Source of the DNA: Salinilacustrithrix flava
GTDB taxonomy: Bacteria; Actinomycetota; Acidimicrobiia; Acidimicrobiales; Salinilacustritrichaceae
DNA: 64,000 nucleotides
NCBI GenBank assembly: GCA_024128875.1
Contig: JAMYFF010000002.1
Span: 372,001-436,000 of the forward strand
Direction of reading: 5' to 3'
Position numbers and translations under genes: made by a program. The notes below the pieces were generated by a model. That model made no database searches. It had not been told where the DNA came from and was given only the letters and a program-made list of their open reading frames with translations. This document shows, piece by piece, positions 42,757 through 52,224 of the stretch; positions within the stretch are counted from its first letter, which is position 1, and each line of letters starts with the position of its first letter.

Positions 42757-44049
42757 ATGGTGATGAGCGAGACACCGGAGGTGCGGGCGGCACTCGAGGA
42801 GATCGAGTCCGCTGCGGCCGAGCTGTGCGGGCAGCGCAACGCCATCACCGCCCAGCTGGTCGAGCTCATCGGCCGCCTCGACACCGACGCGCTGTGGGAG
42901 TCCACGGGCGCCCGCTCGCTGGAGCACTGGGTGGCGTGGAAGTGCGGCATGTCGAACCAGCACGCCAAGGACCTGGTCACCACGGCCCGGCGCGCCGCGA
43001 CGCTGCCCGAGACCCTGGCCGGCATGGCCGAGGGCGTGATCTCCGAGGATCAGGTCGCCGTCATCGCCCGCAAGGCGCCCGACGGGATGGACCACCACTT
43101 CGCCGATCTCGCTCGCAATGCTTCGGTGTCGCAGCTGCACACCGCGCTTCGCATCGCCCGTCAGGCGCAGCCGCCGACGCCGGCCCCTGATCCTGAGCCG
43201 TCCGCTGAGGACGAGACGTCGACTCCCGCTCCCCCGGTGGAGCCCGAAGGCGAGCGCAAGGTGTCGGCCTGGTTCGACGAGTTCGGCACCTGGAACGCCC
43301 GGGTGCAGCTCCCGGCCGAGGAGGGCGCCTACGCCGACCAGGCCCTGCGTGCCCACAAGGACGCGCTGGTCCAGGAGTGGAAGGACGCCCGCAAGGCGGC
43401 CAAGGACGCCGGCATCGAGGAGGTCAGCCCTCCCCCGTTCCCCACGCTGGCCGACGCCTTCGTGCGGATGTGCGAGCACGGTCTCGACGTGGCCGCAGCC
43501 GAGCGCCCCCACGGCCACCGCACGACAGTGGTGCTGCACGTCGACGCCGAGTCGAGGGCGGCCGAGCTCCACCTCGGCCCGGCGCTCAGCGAGGCCGAGC
43601 GGCGCTACCTGTGCTGCGACGCCACCCTCGAGGTCTGGGTCGAGCGCAACGGGCTGCCCATCGGCGCCGGCCGCACGAGTCGGGAGATCCCCCGCCGGCT
43701 GCGCCGGATGCTCGAGCGGCGAGATCGCTGCTGCCGGGTGCCGGGGTGCGGCGCCACCGCTGGGCTCCACGCTCACCACCTCATCCACTGGGAGGACGAC
43801 GGCCCGACCGAGCTGTGGAACTTGGCCCTCGTATGCCCGTTCCATCACCGCCTCCACCACCGCGACATCATCACCATCCGCGGCCCGGCTGACGAGCTCA
43901 CGGTGATCGATCGGCGGGACCGGTTGCTGTCCGGCGGCAGCCTCGCCCGGCCACCGAGCGGGCCGTTCCCCGACGCACCGATCTACCAGCACGTGCCCGG
44001 CGAGCGGGCGCAGTGGAAGTGGTACGACCCGCCTGTGGTGCGGACGTGA
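42757..44049 (+). CDS. DUF222 domain HNH endonuclease
   Basis: A 430-residue protein with an N-terminal DUF222 domain (EEIESAAAELCGQRNAITAQLVELIGRLDTD, ARSLEHWVAWKCGMSNQHAKDLVTTAR). A C-terminal HNH nuclease has CRVPGCGATAGLHAHHLIHW, the ELWNLALVCPFHHRLHHRD HN element and zinc-binding Cys/His pairs. This is the actinobacterial 13E12-like family, often multicopy, of unknown role; the HNH suggests DNA nicking. ATG 42757 is used; ATG 42763 is close behind. The region around residues 140-170 is a Pro/Glu-rich hinge. Confidence 0.9.
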   Translation: MVMSETPEVRAALEEIESAAAELCGQRNAITAQLVELIGRLDTDALWESTGARSLEHWVAWKCGMSNQHAKDLVTTARRAATLPETLAGMAEGVISEDQVAVIARKAPDGMDHHFADLARNASVSQLHTALRIARQAQPPTPAPDPEPSAEDETSTPAPPVEPEGERKVSAWFDEFGTWNARVQLPAEEGAYADQALRAHKDALVQEWKDARKAAKDAGIEEVSPPPFPTLADAFVRMCEHGLDVAAAERPHGHRTTVVLHVDAESRAAELHLGPALSEAERRYLCCDATLEVWVERNGLPIGAGRTSREIPRRLRRMLERRDRCCRVPGCGATAGLHAHHLIHWEDDGPTELWNLALVCPFHHRLHHRDIITIRGPADELTVIDRRDRLLSGGSLARPPSGPFPDAPIYQHVPGERAQWKWYDPPVVRT

Positions 44050-44070
44050 GCAGGACAGCGGTCCAGAGCT

Positions 44071-44086
44071 GTATCACGCGTGATAC
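44071..44086. promoter_or_regulatory. palindromic operator for vapBC
   Basis: GTATCACGCGTGATAC is a perfect 16-base palindrome ending ten bases before the chosen vapB GTG. It overlaps the likely -10 region (TGATAC), as expected for VapBC autorepression. The transcript would be leaderless or have a very short leader. Confidence 0.65.
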
Positions 44087-44096
44087 GGTGGCACCC

Positions 44097-44333
44097 GTGG
44101 CCGAGGTTTCGATCCGTGACCTGCGCAACCGTGGCGGCGACATCGTCGAGCGGGCGGAGCGCGGCGAGCGTCTGACGATCACGCGCGCCGGGACGCCCGT
44201 AGCCGAGCTCTCGGGGTTGCCGACCGCTCCCGTGCCTCGAGAGGTCCTGATCGAGCGGCGCCGGAACCTTCCCGCCGTCGACCCCGAGCGCCTCCGGCGT
44301 GACCTCGACGCCCTCATCGACCCCAGCGTGTGA
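44097..44333 (+). CDS. vapB: VapB-type antitoxin (Phd/YefM-like)
   Basis: A 78-residue antitoxin. EVSIRDLRNRGGDIVERAERGERLTITRAGTPVAEL is the Phd/YefM DNA-binding fold, and the C-terminal PAVDPERLRRDLDALIDPSV should wrap the toxin. GTG 44097 is preferred (a GTG at 44088 is alternative). It is expected to bind the palindrome at 44071-44086 and repress the pair. The toxin gene starts four bases after its stop. Confidence 0.88.
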   Translation: MAEVSIRDLRNRGGDIVERAERGERLTITRAGTPVAELSGLPTAPVPREVLIERRRNLPAVDPERLRRDLDALIDPSV

Positions 44334-44337
44334 CGTC

Positions 44338-44739
44338 GTGGGACGGGGGATCCTCGACACGAGCACCGTGCTGCTGCTCGGCCAGCTCGCCAGCACGGAC
44401 GCTCTCCCCGAGGAGCCGCTCATCACCACCATCACGCTCGCCGAGCTGTCCGTCGGGCCGCTCGTCGCGTCCTCCGACGAGGAGCGCGCCGCCCGGCAGG
44501 CACACCTGCAACAGGCCGAGGCCGACTTCGACCCACTCCCGTTCGACGCAGCTGCAGCCCGCCGGTTCGGACAGGTCGCGGCGGCATTGCGCCGCGCCGG
44601 GCGCAAGCCGTCAGCGCGCGCCTACGACGCCATGATCGCAGCGATCGCGCTCGCCAACGCCCTGCCGGTCCACACCAGCAACCCGAAGGACTTCGACGGG
44701 ATCCCTGACCTCGAGGTGGTGACGGTCCGGCATCCCTGA
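44338..44739 (+). CDS. vapC: VapC-type PIN-domain toxin
   Basis: A 133-residue PIN ribonuclease. Acidic residues are present at the usual sites: ILDTSTVLLLG (first Asp), ITLAELSVGP (Glu), RAYDAMIAAIALANALPVHTSNPKDF (Asp in AYDA and a late Asp). VapC toxins cut tRNA or rRNA and stop growth when the antitoxin is degraded. GTG 44338 is chosen because it starts right at the first PIN strand; the longer frame is not supported. The pair lies after the HNH gene and converges on the YdeI-like gene. Confidence 0.9.
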   Translation: MGRGILDTSTVLLLGQLASTDALPEEPLITTITLAELSVGPLVASSDEERAARQAHLQQAEADFDPLPFDAAAARRFGQVAAALRRAGRKPSARAYDAMIAAIALANALPVHTSNPKDFDGIPDLEVVTVRHP

Positions 44740-44777
44740 CCGGCCCGAAGGTCGCGACGGCGCCGCCGGTAGCTCGC

Positions 44778-45044
44778 TCAGCGGCCGTTGCGCTCCCGGT
44801 GCCTGCAGCCGGGCCAGCAGCAGGGCCGGCGCTGACCCTCCTCCAGCTCCTCCCGGGTCCGGCGGATGCGGCGCTCTCGGGTGGGTTGCTTCTTGGCGTC
44901 CTCCACCCAGCAGATGAACTCGTTGCGGGCCAGGGGCGTGATGTCCTGCCACGCCTCCAGCGCCACCGCGCTGGCCTCGAGGCCCTCCCGAAGATCGTCG
45001 GGGAGCTCGTGCACCACACCGCCCGGCAGCTGATCGACGGCCAT
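44778..45044 (-). CDS. YdeI-like small protein with Cys tail
   Basis: An 88-residue protein matching the C-terminal domain of the YdeI/OmpD-associated family: LPDDLREGLEASAVALEAWQDITPLARNEFICWVEDAKKQPTRERRIRRTREELEEGQ. This family is linked to stress or antimicrobial-peptide resistance, but its action is unknown. The last 15 residues, RRPCCWPGCRHRERNGR, add three cysteines and histidines that could bind a metal and are not part of the usual domain. ATG 45044 is used; the upstream frame is not real. It converges with vapC and is followed on the same strand side by ylxP. Confidence 0.65.
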   Translation of the reverse strand: MAVDQLPGGVVHELPDDLREGLEASAVALEAWQDITPLARNEFICWVEDAKKQPTRERRIRRTREELEEGQRRPCCWPGCRHRERNGR

Positions 45045-45087
45045 GTCACCCAACGCTAGCGAGCCGGCCGGGTCTGGACTGCGGAAC

Positions 45088-45384
45088 CTACGCGGTGTCG
45101 ACCCAGTAGCGGCCGGTGTCCACGACCTCGACCTCGGGGAACGACCACACGAAGCGGTCCACGGCATCGAGGACCTCGTCGACGTGGCGGGGGCTGGAGG
45201 CGACCGCGGCGAAGACCAGGACCGCCCGGTCGTGGACGTCCTGGTCTGCGACCTCGGAGGCGGCGACGCCGAAGCGTCGGTGGGCGCCGTCGAGGATCGG
45301 TCGGATCACCGACCGCTTGGCCTTCAGGGAATCGCCGAGCGGGATGCGGAGGGTCAGCTCGAGAGCTGCGCCACTCCAGATCAC
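45088..45384 (-). CDS. ylxP: YlxP family (DUF503) protein
   Basis: A 98-residue protein: [49 protein letters not shown]..., the DUF503 pattern, ending in VEVVDTGRYWVDTA. It is usually found between infB and rbfA and is thought to help ribosome maturation. GTG 45384 overlaps the infB stop by four bases (GTGA). The plus-strand island and YdeI gene separate it from rbfA. Confidence 0.9.
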   Translation of the reverse strand: MIWSGAALELTLRIPLGDSLKAKRSVIRPILDGAHRRFGVAASEVADQDVHDRAVLVFAAVASSPRHVDEVLDAVDRFVWSFPEVEVVDTGRYWVDTA

Positions 45385-48344
45385 ACCCGCTCGATCTCGC
45401 GCTCCTCGAAGGTCTCGATGATGTCGCCTTCCTTGAGGTCCTGGAAGTCCGACAGACCGACACCGCACTCGAAGCCGGCACGCACCTCGGTGGCGTCGTC
45501 CTTGAACCGCCGCAGCGACTGGATCGAGCCCTTCCAGATGATGGTGCCCTCACGCAGGAAGCGGACCTTGGAGTTGCGCGTGATGACGCCGCTCTGGACC
45601 ATGCAACCGGCGATCTTGCCGATGCGGGGCACGGAGAAGATCTCGCGGACCTCGGCCTCGCCGGTGACGACCTCTTCGTACTCGGGGGCGAGCATGCCGA
45701 GCATGGCCGCCTCCATGTCCTCGAGCACCTTGTAGATGATCTCGTAGGTGCGGATCTCCACGCCCTCTTGATCGGCGAGCTCGCGGGCCTTGCGGTCCGG
45801 TCGCACGTTGAAGCCGATGATGGTGGCGTTGGAGGCCGAGGCCAACTGGATGTCGTTCTCGGTGATGCCGCCGACGGCCCGGTGCACGAAGCCGATCTTG
45901 ACGTCGTCGCGCTCGAGCTTCTTCAGGGAGTCGGTGAGCGCCTCGAGGGAGCCGTTCACGTCGGCCTTGACGACGAGCGAGAGGGTGGCGACCTCGCCGG
46001 CCTGGATGGCGGCGAAGATGTCCTCGAGCTTGGCGCCGCCGCCGGTGGCGGTGGCCTCCCGGCCGAGGTTGGCCAGACGGTGGAAGTGGTCGCGCTTGGA
46101 GGCGACGTCCTTCATCGTCTTGTCGTCGGGGGCGACGACGAACTGGTCGCCGGCGTCGGCCACGTCGGACAGACCCAGGACCTGCACGGGCGTGGAGGGC
46201 CCGGCTTCCTTGATCTGCTCGCCGTGGTCGTCGATGATCGCCCGGACCCGGCCGAAGGCAGCGCCGGCGACCATGGGGTCGCCCACGCGCAGCGTGCCGC
46301 GCTGGACCAGGACGGTGGCCACGGGGCCCCGACCGATGTCCAGGTGCGACTCGAGCACGGCACCAGCGGCACGACCCTCGGGGTCGGCGCGGTAGTCCTC
46401 GAGCTCGGAGACGAGCAGGAGGCTCTCGAGGAGCTCGTCCACGCCCTCGCCGGTGAGGGCCGAGACCTTGTTGAAGATCGTCTCGCCGCCCCACTCCTCG
46501 GGGATGAGGTCGTGCTCGGACAGCTGCTGCATGACCCGGTCGGGGTTGGCCGCTTCGAGGTCCATCTTGTTGACGGCCACGATGATCGGCACCTCGGCCG
46601 CCTTGGCGTGGTTCAGCGCCTCGAGCGTCTGGGGCATGACGCCGTCGTCAGCGGCCACGACCAGCACGACGATGTCGGTGGCCTCCGCACCACGGGCGCG
46701 CATGGCGGTGAACGCCTCGTGTCCCGGGGTGTCGATGAAGGTGATCCGCTGGTCGTTCTTGACGGCCTGGTAGGCGCCGATGTGCTGGGTGATACCACCG
46801 GCCTCGCCGGCGACCACGTTGGCCTCGCGGATGTGGTCGAGGAGCTGGGTCTTGCCGTGATCGACGTGACCCATGATCGTGACGATCGGGGGTCGGGACG
46901 GGGAATCGTCGTCCTCGTCGTCGTCGCCGAGCAGCTCGTCGACGCCGAGGCGCTTCTGCAGCTCGACCTCGGCTTCCTCGCCCGGGTTGACCAGGCGGAT
47001 CGTGGCGCCGAGCTCGGCGGCGAACAGCTCGATCATGTCGTCGGAGAGCGACTGCGTGGCCGTGACCATCTCGCCCTGCTCCATGAGGAAGCGCACGACG
47101 TCGGACGCGGTGCGGTTCAGCTTGGGGCCGATGTCCTGGGGCGTCGAGGCGCGCTCGATGACGACCTCGTGGTCCGGGATCGGAGCGTCATGGGGCGTGA
47201 AGCTGGGAGCCTCGATGGGCTGCAGCTCGTCGCGGTTGCGGCGACGACGACCGCCACGGCGCTTCGGTGGGCGGCGACCGCCACCGGGGCCGGGACGACC
47301 ACCACCGGGACCGCCACCGGGGCGGGGGCCGCCGGTGTTGGCGGGCGGGGGCGTGTAGCGGACCTGACCGGCCGCGCCACGGCGGGCGGGGCGGTTGCCC
47401 GGACCGCTCGGGGCGGGGGCCGGACCGCGGCCACCAGCGCCGGGCGGCGGCGGGATCGGCTTGCCGCCGCGGGAGATCATGGGACCCGGGGGCGGCGGGA
47501 TCGGCTTGCCGGACGCCGACTTGGGCGGCGTCTTCGAGCCCGGCTTGGCACCGGGGTCGTTGACTGCCGTCGGCGGACGGGGCGCGTCGGATGCGGCCGG
47601 GGCCTCGGGGGCCTCGGGCGGCGCCGGAGGTGCGGCCGGGGGCGGCGTGGGCGCAGCCGACGGGGGCTTGGGGGCCTCGCTCGGCGGCTTCGGTGCCGAC
47701 GCGGCGGGCGCTTCGGCCGGGGGCTCGGGCGCGGCCGCGGGCGGCTTGGGAGCCTCGCTCGGCGGCTTGGGCGCAGCAGGTGGGGCGGGCGGCGCCGCAG
47801 CCGGGGGCTGGGGCGGGGCGGGCGCGGCCGGCTCGTCCTCCTTGGGGCGGGCCGGGGGGTGCTCGCTGCCGCTGGACTTCACGACGCCCTTCGTGGGGCG
47901 CACGGCGGGCGGGCGCGGCATGGGCGCATCGGCCCGACCGGCCTGCGTCGCCGCAGGCGCGGAGGCCGGCGGCGGCGTGGGGGCGGCGGGCGCGGACGTC
48001 TCGTCGGACGCCGCGGGCTGCTCGTCGGCCGGCTCGGGCTGGGGCTTCGGCTTGGGGGCCACGGCCTTCTTGGCCACGACCTTCTTGGCCGGCGCAGCCT
48101 TCTTGGTCGCGGGGGCCTCGGCCTCCGCGGCTGCCTTGCCGTCGCCATCGCCGGTGTCGGGCTTGGGCTCGCGCACCAACCCCTCACGCTCCGCCTTGCG
48201 GCGGACGCGATCAGCCTGCGGCTCCACGATGCTCGAGGAGTGGCTCTTGACGCCGATCCCGAGCGAGTTGCACAGGTCGACGGTCTCTTTGTTCTCGAGT
48301 CCGAGCTCACGTGCGAGCTCGTACACCCTGATCTTGCCTGCCAA
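45381..48344 (-). CDS. infB: translation initiation factor IF-2
   Basis: A 987-residue IF-2 that brings initiator tRNA to the ribosome. The N-terminal IF2N domain ([25 protein letters not shown]) is followed by a long low-complexity segment (about 55-345), rich in Ala, Pro and Lys, then Gly/Pro/Arg. A second IF2N-like part precedes the GTPase with GHVDHGKT (about 491-498), DTPGHEAF and NKMD. Domains 2-4 complete it. The stop overlaps ylxP by four bases. The large Pro-rich linker is typical for high-GC actinobacteria and is probably disordered. Confidence 0.97.
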   Translation of the reverse strand: MAGKIRVYELARELGLENKETVDLCNSLGIGVKSHSSSIVEPQADRVRRKAEREGLVREPKPDTGDGDGKAAAEAEAPATKKAAPAKKVVAKKAVAPKPKPQPEPADEQPAASDETSAPAAPTPPPASAPAATQAGRADAPMPRPPAVRPTKGVVKSSGSEHPPARPKEDEPAAPAPPQPPAAAPPAPPAAPKPPSEAPKPPAAAPEPPAEAPAASAPKPPSEAPKPPSAAPTPPPAAPPAPPEAPEAPAASDAPRPPTAVNDPGAKPGSKTPPKSASGKPIPPPPGPMISRGGKPIPPPPGAGGRGPAPAPSGPGNRPARRGAAGQVRYTPPPANTGGPRPGGGPGGGRPGPGGGRRPPKRRGGRRRRNRDELQPIEAPSFTPHDAPIPDHEVVIERASTPQDIGPKLNRTASDVVRFLMEQGEMVTATQSLSDDMIELFAAELGATIRLVNPGEEAEVELQKRLGVDELLGDDDEDDDSPSRPPIVTIMGHVDHGKTQLLDHIREANVVAGEAGGITQHIGAYQAVKNDQRITFIDTPGHEAFTAMRARGAEATDIVVLVVAADDGVMPQTLEALNHAKAAEVPIIVAVNKMDLEAANPDRVMQQLSEHDLIPEEWGGETIFNKVSALTGEGVDELLESLLLVSELEDYRADPEGRAAGAVLESHLDIGRGPVATVLVQRGTLRVGDPMVAGAAFGRVRAIIDDHGEQIKEAGPSTPVQVLGLSDVADAGDQFVVAPDDKTMKDVASKRDHFHRLANLGREATATGGGAKLEDIFAAIQAGEVATLSLVVKADVNGSLEALTDSLKKLERDDVKIGFVHRAVGGITENDIQLASASNATIIGFNVRPDRKARELADQEGVEIRTYEIIYKVLEDMEAAMLGMLAPEYEEVVTGEAEVREIFSVPRIGKIAGCMVQSGVITRNSKVRFLREGTIIWKGSIQSLRRFKDDATEVRAGFECGVGLSDFQDLKEGDIIETFEEREIERV

Positions 48345-48396
48345 AAGTCTTCGTTTCGCCTTGCGTTACGTCAGTAGGGATCTGCTGCGCGACCAG

Positions 48397-48680
48397 TCAT
48401 CCTCGCGCGTTCTGCTCTGGGTCACGAACCGAGTCAGCGGCGTTGTGCACCGCGGACTCGACCGAAGCGTGATCGACCGGGCCTCGGAAGGCTCGTTCGA
48501 ACGCCCGGCGGCGCAGCGCCAGCGCCGCGCACTCGGAGAGCGTCGCGATGCACAGCCATGCGCCCCGACCAGGGAGTGTACGACCGAACTCGACCGTTCC
48601 CTCCTGGCTTCGGACCATGCGGACCAGTTCGTCGGTTCCAGCAGACCGCTGGCAACCGATGCAGGTCCGCGTCGGCGAGC

Positions 48681-48684
<4 letters not shown>
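48397..48684 (-). CDS. ylxR: YlxR family RNA-binding protein, apparent CTG start
   Basis: A 95-residue YlxR (DUF448) protein. The reading frame LSSPTRTCIGCQRSAGTDELVRMV carries the CxxC of the family, followed by the LPGRGAWLC and ECAALALRRRAFERAFR motifs. In frame, no ATG, GTG or TTG was found between the nusA stop and about 160 bases upstream of it. The ATG at 48618 would remove the CxxC motif. A CTG at 48684 overlaps the nusA stop by four bases, the same arrangement as other starts here. I therefore read the start as CTG. Its role is thought to be in RNA binding near NusA and infB. Confidence 0.78.
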
Positions 48685-50107
<1,423 letters not shown>

Positions 50108-50111
<4 letters not shown>

Positions 50112-50632
50112 GTCGATCGGGGTTCCTTGCTTCGTGCGGTCTTCTTCTGCGGAGACTTCTTGGGGGACTTGCCCGGCTTGTCGGGGTTGCCCCAGGTGAA
50201 CACGGTGCGGGCCCGCTCGATGTCGGCGATGTCGAGCGTGCGCTCGCCGCCGTCCTCGAGGTCCACGGTGACCGTGGTGTCGTCGGCGGCGCGCAGCGTG
50301 CCGCGGACCCGGCGCTCGCCCTCGACCTGTGGGTTGGTGCGGATGGTGACCTCGTCGCCGACGGCGCCGGCGAAGTGCTCGGCCGTGCGCAGGTTGCGCT
50401 CCAGGCCGGGGCTGGTGACCTCGAGGGTGTAGGAGCCGCTGATCGGGTCCTGCTCGTCGAGGACCTCGTTGAGCTGGCGGGAGACGCTGGTGATGGTCTC
50501 GAGGTCGACGCCGTCGGCGCGGGTGAGCGCGACGACGAGCTTCCCGCCGGCGAGGGTCACGTCGTAGATGTCGGCCCCGGCCTCGGCGGCGAGGGGCTCG
50601 ACCAGGCTGCGGACGAGATCGGTCTTGGCCAT
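50108..50632 (-). CDS. rimP: ribosome maturation factor RimP
   Basis: A 174-residue RimP with LVRSLVEPLAAEAGADIYDVTLAGGKLVVAL, YTLEVTSPGLERNL and a C-terminal SH3-like domain. It assists 30S assembly. ATG 50632 is preceded by GGAGG (GGAGGTGCACGCC ATG); the longer frame adds an unlikely leader. The last 25 residues are a basic, Lys/Pro-rich tail (KPGKSPKKSPQKKTARSK). It is the first gene after a good terminator at the end of proS, so the promoter should lie in the 44 bases between that hairpin and the start. Confidence 0.95.
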
Positions 50633-50675
50633 GGCGTGCACCTCCTCGGGCGTGTCGGGGTCCAGAAAGCAGAGA

Positions 50676-50698
50676 AGCGTGGGCCCGAGGCCCACGCT
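50676..50698 (-). terminator. hairpin terminator after proS
   Basis: AGCGTGGGC-loop-GCCCACGCT with 9-base arms, followed on the minus strand by TTCTCTGCTTTC. It is the clearest rho-independent-like terminator seen in the window and separates proS from the rimP-nusA operon. Confidence 0.7.
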
Positions 50699-50745
50699 CC
50701 GAGCAAGGAACGAGTTCGGCTGACGACTCTACCCGAAGGTCCGAC

Positions 50746-52161
50746 TCAGTACGAGCGAGCGCAGATCGCGTAGAGGCCGTCTTCGTCCTCGTCGTCCGGC
50801 ACGCTGCCGTCCTCACGCTGGATGCAGCGCACGGTGACCGCCTTCGTGCCCAGGCGGGCGGCGGCCTGCTCCCCGGCGACCACCGGCCACGGGACCCGGG
50901 CGAAGCCGGTCGATGCTGCCTCGAGCACGCCCTCGACCGAGTCGACGTCGGTGGTGCGCTCGTCGCGCATCGTCGTGGCCTCGGCGAGCAGGTCGGCCTG
51001 GATCTGCTCCAGCAGGCGCGGCACGGTGGTGGCGATCTCGGTGAGGGGCACGGGCGTCTTCTCCCCCGTGTCGCGGCGCACCAGCACGGCCTGGCCGTCG
51101 GCGACGTCGCGTGGCCCGATCTCGAGGCGGATCGGCACGCCCTTGAGCTCCCAGTCGGTGGAGCGCCGCCCGAAGGCGGTGTCGACCCGGTCGTCGAGGC
51201 GGGAGCGCACGCCGGCGCGCACCAGCTCGTCGTGGATGCCCTCGGCGACGCCGCCGGCACCGTCCTCGTCGCGGATCACGAGGACCACGACCTGGATGTG
51301 GGCGAGGCGGGGCGGGACCCGCAGGCCCCGGTCGTCGCCGTGGCACATGATGAGCCCGCCGACCATGCGGGTGGAGCTGCCCCACGACGTGGTCCAGCAC
51401 AGCTGCTGCTTGCTGTCGGCGTCGAGGTACTGGATGTCGAAGGCCTTGGCGAAGTTCTGGCCCAGCTCGTGGCTGGTGCCCATCTGCAGCGCCTTGCCGT
51501 CGCGCATCATCCCCTCGCAGGCGAGGGTGTTGATGGCACCGGCGAAGCGGTCGTAGCTGGGCTTGATGCCCACCAGCACCGGCATGGCGAGGATGTCGAC
51601 CATGAAGGCCCGGTAGGCATCCTCCAGGATCCGGGCGGCGTAGGCGGCGGCGTCCTCGCGGGTGGCGTGGGCGGTGTGGCCCTCCTGCCAGAGGAACTCG
51701 GTGGTGCGCAGGAACAGGCGGGGGCGCAGCTCCCACCGCACCACGTTGCCCCAGGCGTTCAGCAGCAGCGGCAGGTCGCGGTAGCTCTGGATCCACTTGC
51801 CCATGTACTCGCCGATGACCGTCTCCGACGTGGGGCGCACCACGATGGGCTCCTCGAGCTCCTTGCCGCCGCCGTGGGTGACGACGGCGAGCTCGGGGCT
51901 GAAGCCCTCGACGTGGTCGGCCTCCCGCTTGAGGTAGCTCTCGGGGATGAAGAGGGGGAAGTAGGCGTTCTCGGCCCCGCAGGCCTTGATGCGCAGGTCC
52001 ATCTCGGCCTGCATGCGCTCCCACAGGCCGTAGCCGTAGGGGCGGATGACCATCGTGCCCCGCACCGGCCCGTTGTCGGCCAGCTCCGCCTTGTTGAGGA
52101 CGTCCTGGTACCAGCGGGGGAAGTCCTCCGCCTGGGGGGTGAGCACGGGTGCCTTGGCCAT
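50746..52161 (-). CDS. proS: prolyl-tRNA synthetase, archaeal/eukaryotic-type
   Basis: A 471-residue class II synthetase of the short ProRS type without the bacterial INS editing domain. Motif 2 is RWELRPRLFLRTTEFLWQEGHTAHATRE. Other segments include VRPTSETVIGEYM and ALQMGTSHELGQNFAKAF, and the anticodon-binding domain is followed by a C-terminal extension ending ICARSY, as in the archaeal/eukaryotic form. ATG 52161 is used. The gene is at the conserved site upstream of rimP-nusA. Between it and the giant RHS gene there are only 63 bases, with no other gene. Confidence 0.95.
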   Translation of the reverse strand: MAKAPVLTPQAEDFPRWYQDVLNKAELADNGPVRGTMVIRPYGYGLWERMQAEMDLRIKACGAENAYFPLFIPESYLKREADHVEGFSPELAVVTHGGGKELEEPIVVRPTSETVIGEYMGKWIQSYRDLPLLLNAWGNVVRWELRPRLFLRTTEFLWQEGHTAHATREDAAAYAARILEDAYRAFMVDILAMPVLVGIKPSYDRFAGAINTLACEGMMRDGKALQMGTSHELGQNFAKAFDIQYLDADSKQQLCWTTSWGSSTRMVGGLIMCHGDDRGLRVPPRLAHIQVVVLVIRDEDGAGGVAEGIHDELVRAGVRSRLDDRVDTAFGRRSTDWELKGVPIRLEIGPRDVADGQAVLVRRDTGEKTPVPLTEIATTVPRLLEQIQADLLAEATTMRDERTTDVDSVEGVLEAASTGFARVPWPVVAGEQAAARLGTKAVTVRCIQREDGSVPDDEDEDGLYAICARSY

Positions 52162-52224
52162 GGGCCGAGACTACGGGCGCGGTGCCGGCCGCCCGGAGTC
52201 CGCATTCCGCGTCCTCGGCGCCCG

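Noticed and set aside
45768-48377. 869-residue plus-strand reading frame
   Set aside because: Antisense of infB; Gly/Arg-rich low-complexity translation of the Pro/Ala linker DNA.
48397-48618. YlxR starting at ATG 48618
   Set aside because: Would delete the conserved CxxC segment that is clearly encoded just upstream in frame.
50112-51260. N-terminal extension of nusA through rimP
   Set aside because: Overlaps the well-supported rimP gene; NusA starts normally at ATG 50111.
52162-52224. Possible small immunity gene after the RHS gene
   Set aside because: Only 63 bases, without a start-stop frame of useful length.
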